Part shown: piece by piece, positions 18,001-28,300 of the stretch
Layout of the letters: each line of letters opens with the position of its first letter
Position numbering within the stretch: position 1 is the stretch's first letter
Program-made: the position numbers and the translations under genes
DNA from: JAICKN01 sp036489565
GTDB taxonomy: Bacteria; Acidobacteriota; Terriglobia; Terriglobales; Acidobacteriaceae
NCBI GenBank assembly: GCA_036489565.1
Contig: DASXFN010000043.1
Coordinates: forward strand, 30,328 to 94,327
Length of the DNA stretch: 64,000 bases
Direction of reading: 5' to 3'
Notes under the pieces: model-generated
The model's input: only the letters and a program-made list of their open reading frames with translations
Database searches by the model: none
Told to the model about the DNA's origin: nothing

Positions 18001-18365
18001 TCACAACGATTCGCGCTTTAGCGCCTTGAGGTTAAAACTGTTGCTGTCTTTGGCAAAATGTTCCGCAAGGAACACATCGTCATGACGATAGCGTCATGCG
18101 CTTCTGTCATGACAGATAAACTCAAGTAAACAAACTTGATAACCAGGACGGGGGCCAATTCTTTCTTGCTTTTGCTTGCACCATTCCAACTGAGGATGCC
18201 CCATCCTTTTCGCGCTTTTTGCGAAAGGGTGGGAGGCAACATTGCCCATAGCATTCCGTCCAAATCAGGTTAAACGCGAACGACTTGGCCAAGGAACAAA
18301 TTTGGACTAACGAATGAACAGCCCCAGCCTTCGTAAATCGGCGAAAGGCTGGGCCACCCGCCCAA
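18001..18365. repeat. 365-bp duplicated module, copy 2
   Basis: Partner of 16841-17205 with the same internal palindromes. It ends 22 bp before the stop codon of the hypothetical gene at 18388-19017, so it lies in that gene's 3' flank, while copy 1 lies just beyond the 3' end of the orphan gene at 17291-17626. In both cases the module abuts the end of an AT-rich minus-strand orphan gene. Confidence 0.85.
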
Positions 18366-18387
18366 GGCCTCATGGAACTTCGGGTGA

Positions 18388-19017
18388 TTATCGTTCAAGA
18401 AGTTGGTTAACTCGCTGGCGAACGAATTCCATCCTATGATTGGAAAACATACGAATCGCACCTTCGTACCTATGGTCATTCGTTAATATCCACAAGATTC
18501 TACAAAGCTGGATAAACTCCAGCTCGGTTTTGTAATCATCGTGGGTATCTTTAACAACAGACATACTTTCTTGCAATGATTCAAATTGCGGTTCCAGAAC
18601 GTGCAAGAATCTCGAATCGCCCAGGATTTCAATGGCTTGATAATAATTCGTTCGGCTTTTAGAGGATTTCTCAATTCGTTCCAATAAGAAATGGATCACA
18701 GATTCTCTATCGCTATGACGACAAAGCATGGAAGCAATTGTCATCCAAACAATCTCATCACCATTCTGCATGAGAAAGGTTAAAATTCGCTCGTCATTAG
18801 TTGATAACCCGCTTTTGCATTGAAACGCTAGCGCAAAATCATGCCGTTCCGCAGAGGTCAAATTTGGCCATCGAGTTATCAAATCGTCAGCCTCGAGATG
18901 AAACCCATCATTCAAAAACTTAGATTCATACTCGAAACGGCTCGGTCCTACTTGAAACTTCCGGGACCATTCTGTCTCTTTCACGAGCTTCGGAGCAAAA
19001 TGAACCATTCGATTCAA
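18388..19017 (-). CDS. Hypothetical helical protein (HEAT-like), AT-rich
   Basis: 209 residues, no signal peptide, mostly helical. Segments such as NGDEIVWMTIASMLCRHSDR followed by ESVIHFLLERIEKS and YYQAIEILGDSRFLHVLEPQ have the spacing of HEAT-type helix pairs, a fold common in immunity proteins and scaffolds. Codon use is more AT-rich than the flanking metabolic genes. No partner toxin is seen nearby. Clear family membership cannot be claimed. Confidence 0.6.
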   Translation of the reverse strand: MNRMVHFAPKLVKETEWSRKFQVGPSRFEYESKFLNDGFHLEADDLITRWPNLTSAERHDFALAFQCKSGLSTNDERILTFLMQNGDEIVWMTIASMLCRHSDRESVIHFLLERIEKSSKSRTNYYQAIEILGDSRFLHVLEPQFESLQESMSVVKDTHDDYKTELEFIQLCRILWILTNDHRYEGAIRMFSNHRMEFVRQRVNQLLER

Positions 19018-19073
19018 TACCTCACTTTATAAATGGTCGATCCATATATCTTGTTTACACACGCCAACTTGCG

Positions 19074-19110
19074 GGTGCCCCACTCATTCGCGTTCTGTGC
19101 GAATGAGTGG
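19074..19110. repeat. Hairpin of the cccactcattcg family
   Basis: Arms cccactcattcgc / gcgaatgagtggg with a short loop, just upstream of the AT-rich gene at 18388-19017. Related hairpins occur at 12361 and within both 212-bp modules. The rest of 19018-19294 shows no gene. Confidence 0.6.
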
Positions 19111-19294
19111 GATATGCAAGATTCCTACAGATCCGCCTGTATTCTACGTCACAGCCAAGACTAACCAGATGTTCCGCGCCGAAAAAAACATATCGTCATG
19201 GCAAAAATAGGTAGACAATTATGCCATGACAGCGAAGTGCCTGGTGCCCTAGGTTTGCGCCTGTCTCTGGGCGCTAATCTAAGTAAAAAGGCAA

Positions 19295-19596
19295 TCAAAG
19301 CCGCTGCTTCCAATACCGGGGCTTGCGGCTCGTATGCGCAACCGCCACAACTTGAATTGTCGTTGCCTCAACTTCGCGATAAACGACAATGTAAGGGAAG
19401 TGTCGAAGCAGAAATCTTCGCGTCGCGTGATTGCCCATCATCCATCGGTGAGGAGCCTGGAGAATCAGCGTCAGAGCGCGTTCTACTTCCGAATCAAATC
19501 TTAATGCTGCGTCTGAGCTTTGCTGTAAATATCAGTCGAAAGCCGCGTCGTACTCGGCAGAAGCTTCGTCGTGGAATCGACTGCGCTAGTGGGCAT
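19295..19596 (-). pseudogene. RelE/ParE-type toxin, inactivated
   Basis: Immediately downstream of an antitoxin gene. The frame reads RFHDEASAEYDAAFD, stop, then YLQQSSDAALRFDSEVERAL followed by LRHFPYIVVYREVEATTIQV and VAVAHTSRKPRYWKQRL, a clear RelE/ParE fold protein. The stop (TGA, read at 19532-19534) replaces the usual Trp of the FDWYLxxS motif. A second in-frame stop at 19586-19588 and the lack of an in-frame ATG (nearest ATG 19594-19596 is in another frame) also break the N-terminus. It should give no functional toxin. Confidence 0.85.
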
Positions 19597-19633
19597 GGGG
19601 CAACTTCGCCAGATTGCGCTTGCGAACTTCTGC

Positions 19634-19834
19634 CTATGGAGTGGTCTTGGTTTTACCGGATTTTAACTCTGCGACGCGACGGCCAATTTCTGCTTCCCAA
19701 GCGGCCTCGACTCCTTCATCCACCTTGCCGCCAAGGTTCGAAATAAGGGAATCCGCCAGCGCTTCCTGCTCTTCAATAGACAGTGACAAAGCTTTCTCCA
19801 ACAGCTTGGAAACTTCTGGAGTTATCTGCGCCAT
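19634..19834 (-). CDS. Antitoxin, putative addiction-module component family
   Basis: 66 residues beginning MAQITPEVSKLLEKALSLSI and continuing EEQEALADSLISNLG, the hallmark of the small 'addiction module component' antitoxins (Unstab_antitox) paired with RelE-like toxins. Good ribosome site (GTGAGG) before the ATG. The toxin gene that follows 38 bp downstream is inactivated, so this antitoxin is an orphan unless it acts on toxins elsewhere. Such antitoxins normally bind their toxin and repress their own promoter. Confidence 0.85.
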   Translation of the reverse strand: MAQITPEVSKLLEKALSLSIEEQEALADSLISNLGGKVDEGVEAAWEAEIGRRVAELKSGKTKTTP

Positions 19835-19938
19835 ATCAGCCTCACGCTGAAATCATTCTACCGCAGGCAACAAAACGGGCCGCCTTGCGGCGGCCCATCC
19901 TTAACTGAGAACTAACAACTGACAAGCGGTAAACTGAA

Positions 19939-22125
<2,187 letters not shown>

Positions 22126-22380
22126 TTGTCCTCTCGCTTTCCACAGAACTTAGGTGGATGATTTCACCTCTATCTTATTGGAGCGCTAAGGAATCCCCAT
22201 ACAGAACCCAACGAAAGGGGAAAATCAAGGGTTTAGCGGTCAGATGAGGGATTGGATGGAGCTAAGTGATTGTAAACACAAGGGAAGATTCTGGCGCTCG
22301 TTGGCAAGTTTGATGCGCGTAGTTGCCAAATCAACTACTTTTAACCCCTGAAGGCGTCTGTTACTATTACCTGCTTTTTT
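22126..22380. other. Divergent intergenic region
   Basis: 255 bp between the divergent radical SAM gene and the lipoprotein gene, so it must hold both promoters. No repeats of the dispersed families are present. AT-rich stretches (tgttactattacctgcttttttg near 22360) precede the lipoprotein start. No operator could be picked out. Confidence 0.4.
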
Positions 22381-25300
22381 GTGTTATCGCAGCTCATGAG
22401 TAAATTCACACTCGGTTATATTGACGCTACATCCGACTGGAACCGCGTCTTTCGGCTCATCGCTAATGGCGTTTTATTGAGCATTATTTTACTTTTATAT
22501 TCTGGGTGCGGAGGGGGTGCAACTCCATCTGGTTCCCAATCTACAACACCTTTAATCACCTCGGTATCTGTGGCTCCTCTGCAGGTGACTCTTGCGATCG
22601 GAACATCTCAACAATTCGCAGTTATCGTAAATGGATCTGGCGCGTTTAATTCCAATGTGACTTGGGCGGTAAATGGAATTGCTGGAGGTACGTCCAGCAC
22701 GGGAACGATTTCGCCGTCGGGCCTCTATACTGCTCCAAATTTGGTTCCATCCCCGGCCACAATTTCTGTATCAGCAGCGAGTGTTGCCGATATGACGAAA
22801 TTTGGCGCGGCTAACGTGGTCATTAGTACATCTGGACCTTCACCACCAACCATCACCTCTATCTCGCCGAACCAGGGAGCGCCGGGCGATGCACTCCAAA
22901 TTACTGGCTCTAACTTGGGGCAGATGGTCGTGTTTTCTGGACCAAACGGTTTACCTATTTTGACCCCCATCAATGAGGGTTCATCAACCTTGCTAAATGT
23001 GCAAGTTCCTCTGGACGTAGTCACTGGTCCGGTGTTTGTCCAATCTGGGGTGGGTATCGCAATTTCGAAGTCAAATGCAATGCCATTCGGTCGCGTGCCC
23101 GATTTGCGAATTAGAGCTACCCAACGAGATCTCGGCCCGAATGAAAGCACCACGATCAAAACGGTGTTCTTTGGCTCGACAGGGGCGGAGCCTATTGTTT
23201 GGTCTGTGGATCAGGGAACCATTTCACCCGATGGCACATACACAGCACCAGCATCGGTACCGTCGGATACATTTGCTCACATAAGCGCGTGTATTCAAGG
23301 AACGCAGATTTGTGACCCTCTTTTGTTGGGTCTGCATCCATTCCGGATTAGCCCCGCTGCACCAGTAGCAGCTCTCGGACAAGAACTTCAAATGCAGACC
23401 CTTGCATCGGACCTGCCCGTATCAGCAACCTGGTCGCAGCTTACCGGAGGCGGGAACTTGCTTTCAGATGGTGCTTATACAGCATCTTCCTCGCCAGCAG
23501 ATGGAGGCAGTACTCTTATTTCTGCTGCCTATCAAGGATCTACCGAACAGTCTTCCATCGGTGTAACTGGCGGTTTTCCTGGAATCGTCAATCGGGTTAA
23601 TGACTATCTGGATTTTACAAATGTACAAATACAACGTGTTACTCAAACGATGAGTGTGGCGGTTGCTACAAATCGCATGTATGTACTATCTGCGCAGAAG
23701 GATGGCGGTGCGCTGGACCCCAAACTTTTCTATATTGATGTGTATGACATATCGGACCCGGTCAATCCAGTGTGGATTAATGCTGTAGAGGCCGCGACTG
23801 CTGGGCATTTATATGTCTTCGGCGGAATTTTATACGATGTTGGTGGGATACAATCACAGGTGATTGCTGCCTACGATCTTAGCGGGGATGTTCCTGTTTT
23901 AGTAGGAAGACAAATATTGCCGCCGTCTCTTGGATTTTCTTTTTCGGGAGGGATATTCACGGGAATAGAAAATTCTTCGCAAGCGGCAGATGCACCCGTG
24001 CTGATAGATGAGTTTTCGCTTGGAAGCGGAAATATCGTCGAGCGTCAGATTTCTATTCCTCCGGCGCTGAGCGGTATGGCGTATGCAGTTTCTACTGCAG
24101 TGACCAACCAAACACGTCTTTATGTGACGGAAAGCAGCACATCGGGCGACCCATCAAGTATTCTCGCTGCATACGATATAACCACAAATTCACCCACTCT
24201 GATTGGAACAGTGGCGCTGGAGGAAACCAGATCATTGCCGTTTGGTGAATTGCTAACAACCACGCGTCTTTATACAGATCAAAAAATCTTCGATATCACG
24301 CAGGATCCGCCCGTGCTGTTGGGAAGTATGCCCGAACCTCTGACAGTGATCGACGCAGATTCGACAAGAGTACTCGGCCAGACGACACAGAATGGCCTGC
24401 GATTGATTGATACTACTGATCCCGCTCATCCACAATCCATGGCGGAACTGCTGGACTTCGGGGTTTTTCAGCAGCCTGCTGTATTGTCAGGGAATTACCT
24501 GTATTCCGTTGAAGGGCGTGGTGGCATAGCAATATACGATATTTCGGCTCCAGGAGGTCAAATATTTAAAGCGCACTTGGGTTCGCAAAATCCGATCCCC
24601 GGTAGATTTATCGCTGTGGGTCAGACCGCAAATGCTACGACCCTATTCGCAGCCGGATTTGATCCGGTCTCAACTCAGAGCGTTCTGGTGCTTGATCTTC
24701 AACAACAACCACCAGCTTTGGTGGGATACATAACGAGTTTGGTACCAAGTAACGACGTGGCTTTAGCGGGAAGTACTCTTTTTGTGGGATCGGAGCAAAA
24801 CCTATCGGCTTTTGATGTTAGCGAGCCGAGCCAACCGGAGCAGATTGCTTCTATTAATGTGCCCACTAACTCCTTGGCGATCTCTGGCAGCGTTTTATTT
24901 GCTGGCACAACTGACGGACATCTGATGGTATACAACATCAGTACGCCGAGTTTTCCCATTGCTTTGGCGTCTGTAAGTTTATCTGATCGTCCAATTCAAT
25001 TGGCACTAAGCGGCACACTTTTGTTTGTCGCTGATCGTGCGGGCGGATTGCTTACTTTCAATGTTTCAACACCGTCCAATCCCATTTTGCTCTCTCAGTT
25101 GACAGTGTTGCCCGCTGTTATGGGAGTGCAAGTCGATGGCAATCTGGCGCTCCTCGCGGCTCTAGAAACTGGGCTTGTCATCGTAGATGTTAGCAATCCC
25201 TCTCTTCCGGAAATCTTGTCAGAAACAGCACTGGACTCGGATGATCCCTTCGATGTTGGACGCTCGGATTTTCAAGATCGGGCAGCTGTAATTGCTGTGC

Positions 25301-25680
25301 AGAACCAGGTTGCATTCATTGGCGTAAATAATTTCAGCCCGGAATCCGAGGAGAGCAATGGTGGAGGTGGCATATATGGATTTGACTATCGTCAACCACA
25401 ACATCCCCGCTTGGTGTCGTCCTCTATGCAAGCCGCCGCGGCTGATGGAGAGATCACCTCCCTTTTTATTGTAGGCAGCAATTTATTTGTTTCTGGGGAC
25501 AATGTAGGATTAATTCAGCTTGATATCACTAATCCTCGCAATACAATCAATCTTTACTATCCACCGGAGTCCTTACGAATGCCATACCCTCCCGCGCCGC
25601 CGATACCAGCAATTTCTGCCACTGGCCTTAGAGCCCAAAATAAATGGAAAAGCCGGACGACTGCGATCCTTTCGCACTAA
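22381..25680 (+). CDS. Large secreted lipoprotein with Ig-like, IPT/TIG and LVIVD propeller repeats
   Basis: 1,099 residues starting at GTG 22381 (ATG 22396 is an alternative). A hydrophobic signal ends in SGC43, suggesting a lipid anchor. Residues about 60-145 are a Big_2-like Ig domain (SVAPLQVTLAIGTSQQFAV), 155-240 an IPT/TIG domain (TSISPNQGAPGDALQITGSN), 250-400 further Ig-like sequence, and from about 410 onward a beta-propeller of LVIVD repeats with recurrent YDISDPVNPV, FDVSEPSQPE, YNISTPSFPI, FNVSTPSNPI and VDVSNPSLPE units. Such proteins sit on the cell surface with binding or adhesive roles. More AT-rich than neighbouring genes. Confidence 0.85.
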   Translation: MLSQLMSKFTLGYIDATSDWNRVFRLIANGVLLSIILLLYSGCGGGATPSGSQSTTPLITSVSVAPLQVTLAIGTSQQFAVIVNGSGAFNSNVTWAVNGIAGGTSSTGTISPSGLYTAPNLVPSPATISVSAASVADMTKFGAANVVISTSGPSPPTITSISPNQGAPGDALQITGSNLGQMVVFSGPNGLPILTPINEGSSTLLNVQVPLDVVTGPVFVQSGVGIAISKSNAMPFGRVPDLRIRATQRDLGPNESTTIKTVFFGSTGAEPIVWSVDQGTISPDGTYTAPASVPSDTFAHISACIQGTQICDPLLLGLHPFRISPAAPVAALGQELQMQTLASDLPVSATWSQLTGGGNLLSDGAYTASSSPADGGSTLISAAYQGSTEQSSIGVTGGFPGIVNRVNDYLDFTNVQIQRVTQTMSVAVATNRMYVLSAQKDGGALDPKLFYIDVYDISDPVNPVWINAVEAATAGHLYVFGGILYDVGGIQSQVIAAYDLSGDVPVLVGRQILPPSLGFSFSGGIFTGIENSSQAADAPVLIDEFSLGSGNIVERQISIPPALSGMAYAVSTAVTNQTRLYVTESSTSGDPSSILAAYDITTNSPTLIGTVALEETRSLPFGELLTTTRLYTDQKIFDITQDPPVLLGSMPEPLTVIDADSTRVLGQTTQNGLRLIDTTDPAHPQSMAELLDFGVFQQPAVLSGNYLYSVEGRGGIAIYDISAPGGQIFKAHLGSQNPIPGRFIAVGQTANATTLFAAGFDPVSTQSVLVLDLQQQPPALVGYITSLVPSNDVALAGSTLFVGSEQNLSAFDVSEPSQPEQIASINVPTNSLAISGSVLFAGTTDGHLMVYNISTPSFPIALASVSLSDRPIQLALSGTLLFVADRAGGLLTFNVSTPSNPILLSQLTVLPAVMGVQVDGNLALLAALETGLVIVDVSNPSLPEILSETALDSDDPFDVGRSDFQDRAAVIAVQNQVAFIGVNNFSPESEESNGGGGIYGFDYRQPQHPRLVSSSMQAAAADGEITSLFIVGSNLFVSGDNVGLIQLDITNPRNTINLYYPPESLRMPYPPAPPIPAISATGLRAQNKWKSRTTAILSH

Positions 25681-26120
25681 TTTGGGAGTAGCAGCAGTCG
25701 ACCGAATCGGCGGGCTGGTGGCCGCATTCAAGCCTTCTGTTAGCTTGAGTGGGGAATTTCCGACATAACAGCAGATTCCTCACCCCTAAAGCGGGTTAGG
25801 AACGAGAAGATATTGGGCGTGGTGGCAGTTGCGCCAGATCGGCGCGGACTCGCTTTGCTTGTTCTATCAACATGGCTGAAGCGATGTCCTTCCACAGTTG
25901 TCTTGTTCATCGCATGGGTTCCCTCGCTTCGCTCGGGACAAGTTCGCGCGCTGGGCCCCCAAAACAGATTCCTCCTTACGCTCGGAATGACAACACGGAG
26001 GTATGGGTTATTTCCCGGTAATTTTCCACCGCTCACTTTTGTGACCACTGACCTTGCCTTCGCACCCACCCCTCCCACATTGTCATTCCGAACCGCTTTA
26101 GCGGTGAGGAATCTGCTGTT

Positions 26121-26261
26121 ATGCCACGCGAGAAGCGCCATCACGTTTATGTCACGGCGAGTAAAAGCCTCGTCGGATTCCTCGCCGATGAACCCGGCTC
26201 GGAGCGACAGGGGTGGGGGTGGCGGCAGCGGGAAGCAGATTCCTCGCTGCGCTCGGAATGA
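26121..26261 (+). pseudogene. Truncated GIY-YIG gene start, unit 1
   Basis: 46 codons beginning MPREKRHHVYVTASKS, matching the first 16 residues of the intact GIY-YIG protein at 26770. They then run into repeat sequence (GWGWRQREADSSLRSE stop) encoded by the palindromic element. The catalytic part is absent. Confidence 0.75.
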
Positions 26262-26445
26262 CAAGGGTAAAGGGTGGTGACAAGGAAAGAGATTCCCCCC
26301 TGCGGCCGGAATAACAACACGAAGGTATGGGCTATTTCCCAGTAATTTTCCACCGCTCACTTTGTGACCACTAACCTTGCCTTCGCATTCACTCCTCCCA
26401 CATTGTCATTCCGAACCCGCTTTCGCGGGTGAGGAATCTGCTGTT

Positions 26446-26586
26446 ATGTCGCGCGAGAAGCGCTACCACGTTTACATCATGGCGAGTGAAAGCCGGGTCG
26501 GGTTCGTCGCCGATGGACCCGGCTCGGAGCGACATGGGTGGGGGTGGCGGCAGTGGGAAGCAGATTCCTCGCTGCGCTCGGAATGA
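26446..26586 (+). pseudogene. Truncated GIY-YIG gene start, unit 2
   Basis: 46 codons beginning MSREKRYHVYIMASESRV, very close to the intact gene at 26770, then the same repeat-derived tail as unit 1. It has the same length as unit 1 and lies 325 bp downstream of it. Confidence 0.75.
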
Positions 26587-26769
26587 CAAGGGTAAAGGGT
26601 GGTGACAAGGGAAGAGATTCTTTCCTGCGGTCGGAATGACAACACGGAAGGAGGGGGCATTTTCGCTAATTTTCCACCGCTCGCTTTGTGACCGCTGACC
26701 TTGCCTTCGCATCCACTCTTCCCACATTGTCATTCCGAACCCGCTTTCGCGGGTGAGGAATCTGCTGGT

Positions 26770-27054
26770 ATGCCGCGCGAGAAGCGCTATCACGTTTACA
26801 TCATGGCGAGTAAAAGCCGGGTCTTGTATGTCGGCGTAACCGGATTCCTGATGCCGAGAGTGCTTCAGCACAAAGCCGGCGCAGGCGGCTTTACCGATAA
26901 GTATCGTGCCAACCGTTTGGTTTACTGCGAGACCTTTCGTTATGTGAACAACGCCATCGCCCGCGAGACCGAAATAAAGAAGTGGCGGCGGGAAAAGAAA
27001 GTTGCGTTGATCGAGAGGGGCAATCCTACGTGGGAGGACCTGGCTGCGGACTGA
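26770..27054 (+). CDS. GIY-YIG nuclease superfamily protein (UPF0213/URI-like)
   Basis: 94 residues from ATG 26770 (MPREKRYHVYIMASKS). The motif pair VYIM ... LYVGVTG is the GIY-YIG core, followed by the R in LMPRVLQHK and the catalytic-type E in ARETEIKKWRREKKVALI. Length matches small stand-alone GIY-YIG proteins, whose function is largely unknown. A longer in-frame start would add repeat-encoded residues (CHSEPAFAGEE), so the shorter start is chosen. It is the only complete copy in a tandem array; repeats flank both sides. Confidence 0.85.
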   Translation: MPREKRYHVYIMASKSRVLYVGVTGFLMPRVLQHKAGAGGFTDKYRANRLVYCETFRYVNNAIARETEIKKWRREKKVALIERGNPTWEDLAAD

Positions 27055-27262
27055 GGCAAGCCTTTCACGTTGAGAAAAGCAGATTCCTCCCTTCGGTCGG
27101 AATGACAAGGCCGGAGTCGGTATGCTGGCGGAATCAATATCCGCTGCAATGTTGTTTTGGGTCCCCGTTGCGGCACCAGCAAACGCAAGGTCTCTCGACT
27201 GCGCCGGATGATTCATGAGGCGAATCATCCGGCTACGCTCGAGATGACATACCAATTAACGA
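27055..27262. repeat. Palindromic repeats between GIY-YIG and PD-(D/E)XK genes
   Basis: Reverse copy of the 'tgtcattccgacc...gaggaatctgct' element at about 27078-27110, and a reverse copy of the gatcat-type element ('caaggtctctcgactgcgcc', palindrome gatgattcatgaggcgaatcatc, 'tacgctcgagatgac') at about 27190-27250. No gene. Confidence 0.65.
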
Positions 27263-27991
27263 TTAGCGGAGGAGGTGCCAGGCTTCGCGGAAGTGTTCGA
27301 AGCGGGCTCGTTTGCAGGGCGCGTCGGGATAGAAGCGCAGGCTTTTGCAGGGAGAAAAGGCGTTGACGGGCAGCACGTACCAGACGTCCACGGGAACGAT
27401 GTGGGCGACTAGGACGTCAATGTCATTGGCGGTGTAGACGCGCTTGCCTTGTCCGTAGATGCAATAGATGGGCTGGACATCGTATCCGCGGGCGCGGAGG
27501 GCGTCGGTGCATTTTAGTTGGACGCGCCAGAGGCGGGGCGGAAACGCAAGGTCCCTCGACTTCGCAGAATCTTTTGCGAGCGAAAGATTCTGCTTCGCTC
27601 GGGATGACAGAGTAGTGGCATGGGATGACGGCGTTGCGAGGTCAAAATCCCCACCCTGTCGCAAAGAGCGCGATAAGGATGGGGCAACCGTACTTTTAGG
27701 AACAGCAGATTCCTCGCTGCGTTCGGAATGACAAGAATAAGAATCATGCGGGTCGTTACTGTACGAGTCGTCATTGTGTGAGTCGAGGATGAAGTCGTAG
27801 CGCTCGGAGTCTCCCCAGGGCTTGGCGACACCGAAGCCTAGGCTGGCCGCTTTGAGGAGGAAGGCGGCTTCGGAGAGTTCCCCTTTGCGCTTGGTGTTGT
27901 CGAGGCGGTGCTTGGGTTTGGCGGGCGAGCCGGAAGAGGCCACGGCGTGGAGTTCGGGTAGCGCGAACGGTAGTGGCGAAAAGTTTTCCAT
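27263..27991 (-). CDS. PD-(D/E)XK endonuclease-like protein carrying an in-frame repeat insertion
   Basis: From the ATG at 27989-27991 (MENFSPLPFALPEL). The conserved parts match group-I-intron-associated PD-(D/E)XK proteins: NTKRKGELSEAAFLLKAASL, then WGDSERYDFILDS with the catalytic Asp, and later RLWRVQLK with the QxK motif, followed by a C-terminal part with cysteines. Between the Asp strand and the QxK strand lie about 80 residues (CHSERSEESAV..., APSLSRSLRQGG..., LSSRAKQNLSLAKDS...) that are translations of three different palindromic repeat elements, at 27537-27781. The frame stays open across them. Whether the protein still folds is unknown; the gene may be a pseudogene despite an open frame. 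Confidence 0.75.
   Translation of the reverse strand: MENFSPLPFALPELHAVASSGSPAKPKHRLDNTKRKGELSEAAFLLKAASLGFGVAKPWGDSERYDFILDSHNDDSYSNDPHDSYSCHSERSEESAVPKSTVAPSLSRSLRQGGDFDLATPSSHATTLSSRAKQNLSLAKDSAKSRDLAFPPRLWRVQLKCTDALRARGYDVQPIYCIYGQGKRVYTANDIDVLVAHIVPVDVWYVLPVNAFSPCKSLRFYPDAPCKRARFEHFREAWHLLR
27537..27781 (-). repeat. Composite palindromic repeat inserted in frame in a nuclease gene
   Basis: Three repeat families back to back: the 'tgtcattccgaacgcagcgaggaatctgctgtt' element (27701-27735, read on the minus strand), the ccatccttatcgcgc/gcgacagggtgggg hairpin (27642-27689) and the 'gtcatcccgagcgaagcaga ... ccttgcgtttcc' element (27543-27610). The inserted length is a multiple of three and lacks stop codons in the gene's frame. 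Confidence 0.8.
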
Positions 27992-28020
27992 AAAGTTGAG
28001 TTGGTTATCGGGCAAAGAAA

Positions 28021-28044
28021 AAGGCACGGCTTGCGCCGTGCCTT
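28021..28044 (-). terminator. Perfect hairpin with T-run on the minus strand
   Basis: Arms AAGGCACGGC / GCCGTGCCTT with a four-base loop, followed on the minus strand by TTTTTCTTTG. It sits directly upstream of the nuclease gene start at 27991, so it would stop leftward transcripts entering from upstream. It also resembles the 'ggaagggcacggct...gccgtg' dispersed family, so it may be a repeat with terminator-like form. Confidence 0.5.
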
Positions 28045-28300
28045 CTGTTCGTTGGCTCGATTTACGAGGTTATGTTTCCAGCATAGCAGATTGAATAAGC
28101 AAAATGGGACATGCATGTACCAACGGGTATGTGCGTACAATCAATGAGATAGAGGAAATTGGAGGCGGATGGGGGCTTGACAGCCAAAATCCCCGCCCAA
28201 GCCAAAACCGGGCTTGGATGGGGCACCAAAAAAATCACACTTTCCAGCGTGTCGTACAATTTATCCTCGACAATTACCTATAACTTTGAGGTCCAGAACA

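Larger units (their letters stand above)
25988..26700. repeat. Tandem 324-bp array with truncated GIY-YIG gene starts
   Basis: Units begin with tgacaacacg at 25988, 26312 and 26637, spaced 324 and 325 bp. The landmark caccgctcac-ttt recurs at the same spacing. Each unit contains attttccaccgct..., 'tgtcattccgaacc...gcggtgaggaatctgctg', the first codons of a GIY-YIG gene, and a reverse 'gcagattcctcgctgcgctc' element. The third unit runs into the intact gene. The zone before it (25681-25987) is filled with the same elements in both orientations. Confidence 0.85.

Noticed and set aside
15407..18365. CRISPR array
   Set aside because: Repeats are long, few and contain hairpins; no regular short repeat-spacer pattern.
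19198..19746. 182-residue plus-strand frame
   Set aside because: Antisense to the antitoxin and the broken toxin, whose protein features are clear.
25740..26360. Long minus-strand frames of about 200-290 residues in the tandem array
   Set aside because: Made of repeated CHSERSEES-type translations; open only because the units are multiples of three.
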